Below are positions 9,230 to 18,093 of a DNA stretch of 45,601 nt, piece after piece. Position numbers and translations under genes: made by a program. The DNA lies in the IMG/VR virus record IMGVR_UViG_3300030202_001209, positions 1-45,601 of that record, one strand, 5' to 3'. The notes beneath the pieces are model-generated. The model saw only the letters and a list, made by a program, of their open reading frames with translations, was not told where the DNA came from and ran no database searches. Each line of letters opens with the position of its first letter. Positions within the stretch are counted from its first letter, which is position 1. The stretch comes from a virus.

Positions 9230-9665
9230 ATTAAGAATAGCTAAAGATACCGATACACATGAAATAAGAGAACTTTTAAAAAAATGGCTAATTGAAACAA
9301 AACTTAATTTTGGACAAACAAACAATAGTAAAGCAAGTGAAAATATATTAGAATACATACGTCAACACTTTGTTGTCGTAGCAGAGCAAGACGATAAGAT
9401 TATTGGAAGTATAGCAATGGCAAATTGTGATACTTGGTACACTGATAAAGCTTTTTATAGAACGTTATGGTTTTTTGTAGATGAAAAGAAAAGAAATCCT
9501 AATATCGCTAAAAGTTTATTGGATTTTGCAAGAGAGTACGCAAAAGGAAGAAATACACCAATGATTTTAGAGATTATGCAAGGTAAAGATATGGAGAGAA
9601 AACATCAATGGGTCACACGACAAAATCTTAATTACCTTGGCGGAACTTATTCAGAGGGGCTATAA
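9222..9665 (+). CDS. GNAT-like acetyltransferase
   Basis: 147 residues. The N-terminus KLRIAKDTDTHEIRELLKKW is a typical GNAT beta1-alpha1. FVVVAEQDDKIIGSIAMANC forms the beta2-beta4 hairpin, and WFFVDEKKRNPNIAKSLLDFAREYAK matches motif A, although the canonical Q/RxxGxG/A pyrophosphate loop is degenerate (KRNPNIA). Similar proteins lie among virion genes in many marine phages and their substrate is unknown. Acetyl-CoA binding is uncertain because of the degenerate loop. Confidence 0.6.
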   Translation: MIKLRIAKDTDTHEIRELLKKWLIETKLNFGQTNNSKASENILEYIRQHFVVVAEQDDKIIGSIAMANCDTWYTDKAFYRTLWFFVDEKKRNPNIAKSLLDFAREYAKGRNTPMILEIMQGKDMERKHQWVTRQNLNYLGGTYSEGL

Positions 9666-10564
9666 TGGGAAGTATATTTAAACCACAATCATCAGTTGTA
9701 GCGGCAGGTTCTTCTGGAGAAACTAAATACGAAATTCCTGAATATTTTAAAAAAGCACAAGAAGCATTATTTAAAAGAGCTGAAGCTGAATCTAAAAAAC
9801 CATTTGAAGCTTATGGCGGTCAACGAATAGCAGACTTTACTCAAGGACAACGAGATGCGATGGAAGTTGCTCAAAACAATTTAGGAGCGTTTGCAAAATC
9901 AGGTGCTACTGAAGAAGCTCGAGGAATGATGGATCAGATGCGAGCTGTTGGACAAGAAAGATTTGAAGGAAAAACTGTAGACCAATATATGAATCCGTAC
10001 ATTGAAAATGTAGTGAATAGGTCAATGGCAAATTTAGGCGAAATAGCAGGACAACAAAGACAAGGCAGAGATGCTACTCAAATAGGAGCAGGAGCTTATG
10101 GTGGATCAAGAGCAGCAATTGAAAATGCATTAGCACAAGAAAGAGAAATGAAAGCTGGTGGAGATTTAACAGCTTCATTAATGGCTTCTGGTTTTGAATC
10201 AGGAAGAGGTGCTTTTCAAACTGATAGAAATGTAAGAATGAATAATCTTGGTCAATTAGCACAAGCAATACCTGGACTTCAATTACAAAAACAAGGAGCG
10301 GCAATGAACGAAGCGCAAGCTGCTATGCAATATGGTGGACAAGAACAAGCTCTTAACCAAGCTAATTTAAATGAGTTGTATAAAGACTTTATAGAAAAGC
10401 AAGGATTTGGAAGAGGTCAACTTGGTTTCTTATCGCAAATAATGGGAGCGGCACCTATAAGAAGTTATGGACAGTCATCTACTGGTTCACAAGATAATGT
10501 TATTGGTGGAACTTCACCATTTGCTCAAATAGCTGGAGCTGCAATGACTGGAATGAACTTATAA
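9665..10564 (+). CDS. virion-associated protein, Gln/Ala-rich
   Basis: 299 residues starting in a TAATG overlap. EIPEYFKKAQEALFKRAEAE near residue 24, then GQRIADFTQGQRDAMEVAQ, is a motif I associate with conserved proteins preceding the internal virion proteins in marine podovirus-like phages. The middle is helical and Ala/Gln/Gly-rich (IGAGAYGGSRAAIENALAQE), with a Gly-rich C-terminus. A role in DNA ejection or the internal core is inferred from position upstream of two very large proteins. Confidence 0.55.
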   Translation: MGSIFKPQSSVVAAGSSGETKYEIPEYFKKAQEALFKRAEAESKKPFEAYGGQRIADFTQGQRDAMEVAQNNLGAFAKSGATEEARGMMDQMRAVGQERFEGKTVDQYMNPYIENVVNRSMANLGEIAGQQRQGRDATQIGAGAYGGSRAAIENALAQEREMKAGGDLTASLMASGFESGRGAFQTDRNVRMNNLGQLAQAIPGLQLQKQGAAMNEAQAAMQYGGQEQALNQANLNELYKDFIEKQGFGRGQLGFLSQIMGAAPIRSYGQSSTGSQDNVIGGTSPFAQIAGAAMTGMNL

Positions 10565-10576
10565 ATTTAAATTAAT

Positions 10577-12961
10577 ATGGCAATAGCTAATTTTTTTAAC
10601 CCTAATGGAACTGCTACAGACGATATAACTCAATTAAAAATGTTATCAGATGATAATAATGGAGAGTTAGAAACAGTTGTTAATGAACAACTTGTTAGTA
10701 AATATGGAAGTTTAGATAAACTTTACGATCAATATCAATCTGAACAGTCAGCTGGAGCTGGTGCTGGAATGGGAGCTTTACCAGAAAGTGATGTAGCTTA
10801 TAATGAAAAAATAGCTAGATTAATTGCAGAAAGTGGCGGTGGTACTGGAAATGATATGATGGTTGATTACTTTGATGAACAGCCTAATGCTGTTGGTCAA
10901 ATGCAAGCTCTTGTAGATAAATCAGGAACTGGAGGAGAAGTTATAAAAGCTTCTGCTGAAGTTGATACTAAAAATGAAGATCCACCAAAACCTCCTGATC
11001 CAAAAGAAGATTTAACTTTTGGTAAAGTAGTTTCAAAAATAGCAGGGATACCTTTTCAAGCTGTTGAAGGAATGTATAATAAAGTAGGAAGTGCATATGA
11101 AACTTTAACTGACGAAGATAAATTTGCTGCATTTTTACAATCTCCTCAAACACAAGCTGGATTACGAATGATACAAGAAGGTGGAACACCAAGTTTCGCT
11201 TCACCTTTTGCTAAAATGTCAAAAGCTTTAATAGATACGTCAACTTATTTATCAGCTGCACAACAAGCAAAAGCTGGAAGTAAAGGGACTACTAAATCAA
11301 CTGATTTATTATATATCCCGGGACAAAATCCTGTTGTAGATGCTTTATTAAAATCGCAAATGCATAGTGAAAGTAAAGGAACAATGTATGATTTCTTAGT
11401 TGATGAATCTATGAAAAATAATTATTTTAAGATTGGAATGCTTACTAACAATGGTCAACTTGTAGGAGTTGATGGAGTGTTAAAACCAAACGATGCTAAC
11501 TATAGTGATGAAACATTTGAAAACTATGTTATAGGAGATAATAAAGAAATAGATAAATTAATTGAAAAAGCTGGACTTACTGAAAAAATTACTAACAGTA
11601 AAACTAATAAATTAAATATTACTATGGGTCCAATGGATTCAATGTTTGCTATTGAAAATATAGAAACTGATGGTGTAGAATATAAATCAAGTGAGTTCTT
11701 TGAAACATACGATCCAAATACAATTTTAGGTAAAAAAATAGAAACACGTTATCCAGGTCAATTTAAAAAAGGCGACCAAATAAAAGTTGAAGCTTTCACA
11801 GGAGAGATTGCAGGATCAGTTCAATATGGAGATTTAATTTCTGTAGTGAACGCAGCTAATCCAAAAACACAAAGTACTTTAGATTCTTTAGCAGATATGC
11901 CACGTTCTATAAATGCTAGTGAAAAAGTTAATACATTTAAAGATTCATTAGAATCTAGTAGACAGCAAGCTGTTTCATTAAATAATGCAACTGGCGCATT
12001 AATGACATTAGATAATCCTGAACAAACTTTAGGTGCATTACAAAATTTCTTTACTCCTTTTGCCAATGTTGTTGATAGATTGATAGGTGGAACTGCAACA
12101 GGAGATTTTATTTTAAATGCATTAGTTGGAGCACCAGATGCATTTAAAGCACGAGAAGAAGCTTCTGCATATTTAAATAGAACTGTTATTCCTAAATTAA
12201 AAGATTTATATCCGGTTTCAGATAAAGACGTTGAATTTCTTAAATTAACGATGGCTAATCTAGGAACAAAATCTTACTTTAAACTCGCTTCTTTTTATAA
12301 TGGTATGTATGCATTTGATGAAAGAATGAACGATGGGCTTCAAGTATTTTACCAAGGTTTAAAAGAACAAGGTATTACAGGGTATGACTTTAGCCCTGAT
12401 GGAATAGAATTAGACGGAAAAAATTATCAAGAAGCAATGAGATTTGCTCGTGCATGGGCTAATAAAAGTATTGAAGATGAATGGAAAGAACTTATTAAAG
12501 ATCAATCAATTATTGATGCCGCTAGAGAGATGAGAGGTGTTAAAAAAGAAAATTTATTAAGTACCGATATTGGAAATACAACTAAACTTGCTATTATTAA
12601 TTATGCAAATTCAAAAAGTAAAATGGAAGTAGATTCTGTAAAAATTAGAGCAAACAATAAATCTGAACTTACGCAAATATTTATGGGAGCAGGAACTGCT
12701 GATAGAGCACAAGAATTAGCTGTTAAAATAATGGATAGAAGATTTGCTATTAACGCATTAATAGAAACATATAAAGAAAAAGATGTTCTTAATAAAGACA
12801 ATCAATGGGCAATAGATCAAGTTACACAACAAATAGAATCTTTTGAAGATACTTATGGGTTAGATTATTATGGGCCTAGTGGTACAGAAGAATGGCTAGG
12901 CGTAGAAAAAACTCCTGAAAATTTCTTTACTTATGTATTTAACGAGCTAAGAACCTCATGA
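10577..12961 (+). CDS. large internal-virion-type protein
   Basis: 794 residues, the first of two consecutive giant genes; it overlaps the next by 4 nt (ATGA). No enzymatic domain is recognised. Visible features are an acidic, low-complexity region (residues about 55-75, then PPKPPDPKEDLTFGKV near 136) and long helical stretches. Two consecutive large helical proteins between tail and lysis genes are the usual arrangement of internal core/ejection proteins in podoviruses (T7 gp15/gp16 equivalents), which is the basis of this call. No lytic transglycosylase motif is seen. Confidence 0.5.
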   Translation: MAIANFFNPNGTATDDITQLKMLSDDNNGELETVVNEQLVSKYGSLDKLYDQYQSEQSAGAGAGMGALPESDVAYNEKIARLIAESGGGTGNDMMVDYFDEQPNAVGQMQALVDKSGTGGEVIKASAEVDTKNEDPPKPPDPKEDLTFGKVVSKIAGIPFQAVEGMYNKVGSAYETLTDEDKFAAFLQSPQTQAGLRMIQEGGTPSFASPFAKMSKALIDTSTYLSAAQQAKAGSKGTTKSTDLLYIPGQNPVVDALLKSQMHSESKGTMYDFLVDESMKNNYFKIGMLTNNGQLVGVDGVLKPNDANYSDETFENYVIGDNKEIDKLIEKAGLTEKITNSKTNKLNITMGPMDSMFAIENIETDGVEYKSSEFFETYDPNTILGKKIETRYPGQFKKGDQIKVEAFTGEIAGSVQYGDLISVVNAANPKTQSTLDSLADMPRSINASEKVNTFKDSLESSRQQAVSLNNATGALMTLDNPEQTLGALQNFFTPFANVVDRLIGGTATGDFILNALVGAPDAFKAREEASAYLNRTVIPKLKDLYPVSDKDVEFLKLTMANLGTKSYFKLASFYNGMYAFDERMNDGLQVFYQGLKEQGITGYDFSPDGIELDGKNYQEAMRFARAWANKSIEDEWKELIKDQSIIDAAREMRGVKKENLLSTDIGNTTKLAIINYANSKSKMEVDSVKIRANNKSELTQIFMGAGTADRAQELAVKIMDRRFAINALIETYKEKDVLNKDNQWAIDQVTQQIESFEDTYGLDYYGPSGTEEWLGVEKTPENFFTYVFNELRTS

Positions 12962-15900
12962 GTGAACTTTTAAATAATTTAGATAAATCTCTTTTAGATG
13001 AAGATACATTAAAGTTATTAGAATTAGATGTAGATTCCATAGAACAACAAAAAGTTATACCTGGAGAGAATCTTACTGAAGCAGAAATTATAGAAAATGA
13101 TAATCAATATGTACAAAATGAATTGGGAATCAGTATGGACGCAATTCAAAGTGGTCTTGATTTACGAGCTAAAAGAGAAGAAGAAGGATTAGATGCATAT
13201 TATGAAGATGTATATACAAATATAATTAAACCTAATAAAAATTGGAGTAATACAATATATCAAGATGGATTAAAATTACTCAAAGAAAGAAAGCAATTTG
13301 TGACGCCGGGATTTGTTGATCAAGACACTTTATTTGAAGTTGCAAAACCATTTATTGATAACATGTATGATTATAATCCAGATGTTCAATCAGCTTTTTT
13401 AAATTATAAAAAAATGATTGAAGATACTACCTCTGGAAAAGAAGCAATGCTTTTAAGTGGAATTAGTGACGAGGTATCTATGGATGTTTTACCTAGACTT
13501 ATAGTTGAAACATTAGGGCCTAATCAAAGCATAGATTTAAAAAAATCTTTACTTAATACTGTACTTCAAAAGAATAATCCAGATTCTTCGGTAGAAGTAG
13601 GAACATTTGCAGAGTTAAGTCAAGGTATATATAAAGGAGACACTCCTGATGCATTAGCTTATCGAATTGATGGAGGAGCTATTACTCCAGTAAATGTTCC
13701 CGGGTTAGACACTAAAGATTTATCTCTTTTTTTAAGAGAGTTACCGAACGTAACGGCGAGTATTGCAGCAGGGGCTACTATGATTGCTTCAGGATACGGA
13801 ATACCAGCTACAGCAGCAGCGTCAGCGTCAGCAGTAGCAATAACAGAGTTAGCTACTAATGCATATGGATTTGCTTATGAAAAAATGTATACTACAGGAG
13901 ATGTTACTAAAGAGGAAATAGAAGCTTTTTTAAAAGACGCTTCTAAAGATGTTGCTTTTGCTGCAGCATTAGAAGGTACATTTGGAGTAGTTATTCCAGG
14001 GTTAGCAACAGTAATAAAAAGAACAATGAAAAGAGGAGCGGTTGCTCCAGGTAAATTAAGAAAAGCATATGAAGATGGCATAAAAGCAGGGGATAAAGGT
14101 GGTGAAAAAGCTGCAAAAGATTTAGCTAAAATAAATAAAATAATGACAGATAGATTAGGAAAAAATCCAAATAACCCTGATGGCACTTGGATAGATTTAA
14201 ATATTCTTCAAGCATTTAAAGGATCAATACCAGCAACTCAAAAAGCTTCTCAAGTTTTAAGTAATAAAGGATTAACGGCTATTGACTTAGCAGCTACGAA
14301 TATAGTAAAACAAACTTCTGAAGCATTTCAACAAGTATTCGCAAAAAATATTGATGAAGGTATGATTACTCCAGGGATGCTCCCTGATTTTACCGCAAGC
14401 CCTTCTATTTTATTTGGAGATGCTTTTCAAAAAATAGCTGGTCAAATGGGAGAAGCAAGTCTTAAAGATGTTGATGCTTTATTTACTAAACCACTAGATG
14501 AATTAACTGCTATTTTAAATGTCCTTAATAAAAGTGACGTACTAGAAAATCCAAATGCAGTGTTTGATAAAAGTATGATTAGCGGTAGTGGTCAAGAAAT
14601 TTTAGAAAAACTTATTCAAAATGGAAATACAAATATAGCTTCTATATTTGAAGTAGCTGGAGTTAAACTAACTGACGAAGTTATTAGGCCGTTAAATTTA
14701 AGAACTACAGCATACCAGTTTTTAAAAAGTATTGATGATGGTCTTTTAAAAAATTTAGATGAACCTCAACAAAACGCTTTAAAAGAAATAGTTAAAAAAC
14801 TTTCTGTTTATACAAAAAGCACTCCGGGACCAGGTAAGTTAAAAGATTTATCTTATAATCAAGTAGATTCTATTTTAAATCAATTAAATGAAATGATAGA
14901 TAATCCTTCACTTTATGGAGGATTAGGAAAAAATAATAAAACTTTAGTAATGGCAGGAGCTTTACGAGAAGATTTAGAAAAAGGATTAAGAAAAGCTTTA
15001 GGCGATGATAACTGGTTAAAAATAAAAGGGCAACGTTCTGAACTAAAATCAGTAAACGATTTAAGAAAAGGAGAGTTGTTTAAAAAAATACTTAAATCAG
15101 ATGAATTTTTTACTGATCAAAATGGAGGAGCTTTTTTCAAAGGTGTTAAAAATAATTCTAAAGTTTTAGCACAAATGAATTCTGTCTTTAATAGAATGCC
15201 TTCTTTGTCAGATCAAAAAAGATTATTTAAAATGGGGATTCTTGAAGATTTAACTGATGCTATTAATGGTCCAACTGGAGACGCATTAGAAATGGCGATT
15301 AAAAATAAAGATTTTAAATTTATTAATGCAGCATATAAAACTTGGATGAAAGCTAATAGAAAAAATATATCTCAATTTTTTACTAAAGAAGAAATGAAGT
15401 TATTAGATACTAACGGAATTAAAGCAACTAATTTATTAGAAACTCTTACAAAAAAAAGAGGGGCTGAAATGGATCACGTTAAACAATTCACTGGAAAATT
15501 ACAAGCAATGGATGCTCAAGCTCTTTTAGGTTTTTTTAAGAAAAGTCCAGAGCAATTTAAAAAATTTTATGAAGAAGGTATAAAAAAAGGAATCTTTGAT
15601 AAAGAAGCTATGACTAACTTTAAAAAATATGTTGCTATGACTTTTAATAATAAAACTATGGCAAGTCAAGGTGATGGTTTATTTTTATATGACCCTGACT
15701 TAATGATTAAAGAAATTTTAGATGCTCCTGATTTTTATAGAAATGTATTTGGAAAACAATGGTTAGATGACGCATCAGAAATGGCTAAGTTTTTACAACA
15801 GTATTACGCTCCTATAAAAAGTTTAATTAGTGGTGGGGATAATCAAGCTGCAAGGGCGGCTTTGCAAAATGTTTTTATGGGGCAACTTGATAGAAAAAGA

Positions 15901-16200
15901 ACTTTTATAAGAGGTACTTTAAATTTACTCGGTATGTTTGATGCTAGAGATTTTGCTAAGTATGTAAATTTTAAAGATTTTAAAAAGGGATATGATAATG
16001 CTTACTTATCTAAAACTGCTAGAACAATACTTGAACCGCTTAACTCTATGTATGCAAGTGATCAAAGAATTAATGAAGAAAAAGGTGAAGCTACATTAAC
16101 TAATATGGGAGAAAAAGCAGTTCAACTTACTGGGTTAGGAATAGGAGCAGTAGATAAATTAGCTGGTGTTGGAGCAGATATATTAGGGTTAGGTGAATAG
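12958..16200 (+). CDS. giant internal-virion/ejection-type protein
   Basis: 1080 residues, the longest gene here. Residues about 270-330 are an Ala/Gly/Ser-rich hydrophobic stretch (VTASIAAGATMIASGYGIPA, then TAAASASAVAITEL) that could insert in membranes, followed by another hydrophobic patch (VAFAAALEGTFGVVIPGL). The rest is Lys/Asp-rich and helical. Ejection proteins that form a trans-envelope channel often combine long helical regions with such segments. Function is inferred from size, position and this segment; no catalytic motif is recognised. Confidence 0.5.
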   Translation: MSELLNNLDKSLLDEDTLKLLELDVDSIEQQKVIPGENLTEAEIIENDNQYVQNELGISMDAIQSGLDLRAKREEEGLDAYYEDVYTNIIKPNKNWSNTIYQDGLKLLKERKQFVTPGFVDQDTLFEVAKPFIDNMYDYNPDVQSAFLNYKKMIEDTTSGKEAMLLSGISDEVSMDVLPRLIVETLGPNQSIDLKKSLLNTVLQKNNPDSSVEVGTFAELSQGIYKGDTPDALAYRIDGGAITPVNVPGLDTKDLSLFLRELPNVTASIAAGATMIASGYGIPATAAASASAVAITELATNAYGFAYEKMYTTGDVTKEEIEAFLKDASKDVAFAAALEGTFGVVIPGLATVIKRTMKRGAVAPGKLRKAYEDGIKAGDKGGEKAAKDLAKINKIMTDRLGKNPNNPDGTWIDLNILQAFKGSIPATQKASQVLSNKGLTAIDLAATNIVKQTSEAFQQVFAKNIDEGMITPGMLPDFTASPSILFGDAFQKIAGQMGEASLKDVDALFTKPLDELTAILNVLNKSDVLENPNAVFDKSMISGSGQEILEKLIQNGNTNIASIFEVAGVKLTDEVIRPLNLRTTAYQFLKSIDDGLLKNLDEPQQNALKEIVKKLSVYTKSTPGPGKLKDLSYNQVDSILNQLNEMIDNPSLYGGLGKNNKTLVMAGALREDLEKGLRKALGDDNWLKIKGQRSELKSVNDLRKGELFKKILKSDEFFTDQNGGAFFKGVKNNSKVLAQMNSVFNRMPSLSDQKRLFKMGILEDLTDAINGPTGDALEMAIKNKDFKFINAAYKTWMKANRKNISQFFTKEEMKLLDTNGIKATNLLETLTKKRGAEMDHVKQFTGKLQAMDAQALLGFFKKSPEQFKKFYEEGIKKGIFDKEAMTNFKKYVAMTFNNKTMASQGDGLFLYDPDLMIKEILDAPDFYRNVFGKQWLDDASEMAKFLQQYYAPIKSLISGGDNQAARAALQNVFMGQLDRKRTFIRGTLNLLGMFDARDFAKYVNFKDFKKGYDNAYLSKTARTILEPLNSMYASDQRINEEKGEATLTNMGEKAVQLTGLGIGAVDKLAGVGADILGLGE

Positions 16201-16424
16201 TGGCAACTAAATTAGAAATACATGAAGCAAAAGAGAACGAGAAATGGACTCGCCAGAACGAAATCAACGATAGACTTGAGGAATTAGTCGAGAAAAATAC
16301 CGAAGCTATTAACAGTTTAAATATGACTATCGCTAATAGTAGAGGTACACTAAAAGCTTTAGGCATAATCAGTTTGATAGTAGGTATACTAATATCTGTA
16401 TCAAACATGTCATGGTTCAAATAA
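16200..16424 (+). CDS. XhlA-like hemolysin/holin-accessory protein
   Basis: 74 residues, starting with GTG that overlaps the preceding TAG. The N-terminal 50 residues form a charged coiled coil (KENEKWTRQNEINDRLEELV), followed by one TM helix (ALGIISLIVGILISVS) and a short tail. This layout matches XhlA-type holin-associated proteins of lysis cassettes. It overlaps the next gene by 13 nt. Probably an inner-membrane lysis accessory or tail-associated membrane protein. Confidence 0.58.
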   Translation: MATKLEIHEAKENEKWTRQNEINDRLEELVEKNTEAINSLNMTIANSRGTLKALGIISLIVGILISVSNMSWFK

Positions 16425-16723
16425 GCAAACTTAGATTAGGAATAAGTGCGGAACATTATGCAATTCAATGGTTATTGAATCAAGGACATCAAGTATTTCA
16501 TAACGTTGTAAATACTGGACCAATAGATATAGTTATATTAGAAAACAATAAGTTAGTTGCTATCGATGTTAAGATAGTAAGCCTTAGAAAAAATAAAAAT
16601 TTACTGGATTCTCAACGTAGAGTATTTAGGTCTCCTAATGAAAAACAAAAAGAGATAGGAGTTAAAATTTTAAACGTTGATTTAATCAATAATTTATGTT
16701 ATTGGAACGAAAATAGTGTATAA
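16412..16723 (+). CDS. PD-(D/E)XK nuclease, Holliday junction resolvase-like
   Basis: 103 residues. LRLGISAEHYAIQWLLNQGH (Glu14) followed by GPIDIVI (Asp39) and KLVAIDVK (Asp52-x-Lys54) fits the E...D...(D/E)xK core of archaeal-Hjc/UPF0102-type nucleases. Length fits a minimal single-domain enzyme. It would cut branched DNA, for example replication or packaging intermediates. Its place inside the lysis cassette is unusual. The end of the gene includes TATAAT (16719-16724), a possible -10 box for the next gene, without a convincing -35. Confidence 0.6.
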   Translation: MVQISKLRLGISAEHYAIQWLLNQGHQVFHNVVNTGPIDIVILENNKLVAIDVKIVSLRKNKNLLDSQRRVFRSPNEKQKEIGVKILNVDLINNLCYWNENSV

Positions 16724-16748
16724 TCAAACAACAACAAAGGAGGTTTCT

Positions 16749-16877
16749 GTGAAACTTTTATCAGACGTTTGGGCATGGCTCAAAGAGTGGAATGATTGGC
16801 AAATGAAAGATTGGATTAAAGCTGGTATTGTAGCTGTTATTATAATAGTGGTTTTAAGTAAAATGACAGGAGCATAG
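16749..16877 (+). CDS. 42-residue single-TM peptide of lysis region
   Basis: GTG start preceded by a perfect AAAGGAGG Shine-Dalgarno about 6 nt upstream, the strongest RBS in this region. The peptide reads VKLLSDVWAWLKEWNDWQMK and then DWIKAGIVAVIIIVVLSK before its end: an amphipathic Trp-rich N-terminus plus one TM helix. Located directly before the three-TM holin (3-nt gap). Probable membrane lysis effector, pinholin or antiholin, by position and shape only. Confidence 0.6.
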   Translation: MKLLSDVWAWLKEWNDWQMKDWIKAGIVAVIIIVVLSKMTGA

Positions 16878-16880
16878 AAT

Positions 16881-17270
16881 ATGTGGGGGCTACTCGTTAA
16901 ACCTTTATTAGGAATAGCTGGAGAAACAGTAAAAGGTATAGTCGAAACTAAAAAAGCTAAAGCTGAACAAAAAATAACAAAGATTAAAGCAGAGACAGAG
17001 TTATTAAACAAACAGATAGCAGGAGAAGTTGACTGGGAAAAATCTGCAGTTGGTCAAATGCAAGGTTCATGGAAAGACGAGGTAGCCCTCATTGTTTTGT
17101 TAATCCCGGCAGTACTTGTGTTTATTCCAGGTATGACAGCTCATGTAAAACAGGGATTTATTGCTTTACAAGAATTACCACAATATTACCAACATTTATT
17201 ATACATAGCTATTAGTGCTTCTTTTGGTATAAAAGGAGTAGGCGGAGCTGTTAAAATGTTTAAGAAATAG
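16881..17270 (+). CDS. holin, GTA three-TM type
   Basis: 129 residues. N-terminal WGLLVKPLLGIAGETVKGIV, then a Lys/Glu-rich helix, then VALIVLLIPAVLVFIPGM and a C-terminal membrane segment (YLAISASFGIKG-like; LYIAISASFGIKGVGG). This matches the holin family described from gene-transfer agents (three TM segments). It would permeabilise the inner membrane to release the endolysin encoded 2 nt downstream. Family identification is from the domain order and the conserved SWKDE motif before the second TM. Confidence 0.7.
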   Translation: MWGLLVKPLLGIAGETVKGIVETKKAKAEQKITKIKAETELLNKQIAGEVDWEKSAVGQMQGSWKDEVALIVLLIPAVLVFIPGMTAHVKQGFIALQELPQYYQHLLYIAISASFGIKGVGGAVKMFKK

Positions 17271-17272
17271 TA

Positions 17273-17701
17273 ATGGAAGATTTAGAAAAAAGGATCAAGC
17301 ATCATGAAGGTTATAGAAACATGGTCTATAAAGATACTCTTGGAAAAAGAACAATAGGGTGGGGGCATCTATGTCGTTCAGATGAAACATGGGAAGATGA
17401 TATTGAATATAGCCAAGATGTTCTTCAACATTATTTTGACATTGATTTTGATTTGGCCATTTCTGGCGCTGATAGTCTTTGCGGCAATATGGGTATTGAT
17501 GAAAGAGCTGAAGAAATACTTATTGAAATGTGTTTTCAATTAGGAAAAACAGGTGTCTCTAATTTTAAAAACATGTTAAAAGGATTAGAAGAAAAAGATT
17601 ATAATAAAGCTGCGGATGAAATGTTAGATTCTAGATGGTATAAACAAACACCAAATAGAGCTAAAGAATTAAGCGATATGATGAGGAGTATACATGGCTA
17701 A
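17273..17701 (+). CDS. endolysin, T4-type lysozyme (GH24)
   Basis: 142 residues. The catalytic triad of T4-like lysozymes is visible at the N-terminus: Glu12 in HHEGYR, Asp21 in YKDTLG and Thr27 in RTIGWGH (Glu11, Asp20, Thr26 in T4). The C-terminal lobe contains MCFQLGKTGVSNFKNML and WYKQTPNRAKELSDMM, equivalent to the conserved FNMVFQMG...RWYNQTPNRA block. It cleaves peptidoglycan after holin opening. No signal peptide or signal anchor is seen, so export depends on the holin. Overlaps the next start by 8 nt. Confidence 0.93.
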   Translation: MEDLEKRIKHHEGYRNMVYKDTLGKRTIGWGHLCRSDETWEDDIEYSQDVLQHYFDIDFDLAISGADSLCGNMGIDERAEEILIEMCFQLGKTGVSNFKNMLKGLEEKDYNKAADEMLDSRWYKQTPNRAKELSDMMRSIHG

Positions 17702-17834
17702 ACGAGGACTATATGCAAATATTAATGCAAGAAAAAAAGCAGGGACAAGTAGAAGTAAATCTAAATCCACTATAACACCTAAAGCATATGCTAATATGAA
17801 AGCTGGGTTTCCTAAGAAAAAGAAAAAGAGTTAA
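17694..17834 (+). CDS. 46-residue basic protein (MAKRGLYANI family)
   Basis: Begins inside the endolysin end (ATG at 17694). The sequence starts MAKRGLYANINARKKAGTSR and ends GFPKKKKKS. MAKRGLYANI-type peptides recur in unrelated marine phages. Strongly basic, so nucleic-acid binding or virion/nucleoid association is plausible; the function is unknown. First of four tandem tiny basic genes. Confidence 0.65.
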   Translation: MAKRGLYANINARKKAGTSRSKSKSTITPKAYANMKAGFPKKKKKS

Positions 17835-17836
17835 TT

Positions 17837-17950
17837 ATGGTAAAAAAATTAAAAGGTAATCAAAAAAAAATAGACGCAAATAAAGATGGCAAGATAAGTA
17901 AAGTAGATTTTAAAATATTAAAAAATAAGAAAAAGAAAAAGAAATCATGA
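17837..17950 (+). CDS. 37-residue peptide with single EF-hand-like loop
   Basis: The peptide is MVKKLKGNQKKIDANKDGKI followed by SKVDFKILKNKKKKKKS. The segment DANKDGKISKVD has the D-x-N-x-D-G-x-I-x-x-x-D spacing of a calcium-binding EF-hand/dockerin loop, ending with Asp rather than Glu at position 12. It is followed by a Lys-rich tail. Two nt separate it from the upstream stop, and it overlaps the next start (ATGA). Calcium binding is inferred. Confidence 0.58.
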   Translation: MVKKLKGNQKKIDANKDGKISKVDFKILKNKKKKKKS

Positions 17951-18093
17951 AAGGCGTACCTCATTATACAAAAGATGGAAAACTTTATAAAGGCAAAACA
18001 CATAAAATGCCTAATGGGTCTTTACACACTGGAGCTAAACACACAAAAAATTCTCAAGTATTAAGTCATAAAAAGCCTAAGAAAAAGAAGTAA
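17947..18093 (+). CDS. 48-residue basic peptide
   Basis: Starts in an ATGA overlap and ends in a TAATG overlap, so it is tightly coupled to both neighbours. Sequence MKGVPHYTKDGKLYKGKTHK, then MPNGSLHTGAKHTKNSQVLS and a Lys-rich end. His and Lys rich, no Cys. Similar small proteins occur beside the DUF6321 gene in marine phages. Function unknown. Confidence 0.6.
   Translation: MKGVPHYTKDGKLYKGKTHKMPNGSLHTGAKHTKNSQVLSHKKPKKKK

Noticed and set aside
16719-16724. TATAAT as a promoter for the 42-residue lysis peptide
   Set aside because: No acceptable -35 at 16-18 nt and it lies in the end of a gene; kept only as a remark.
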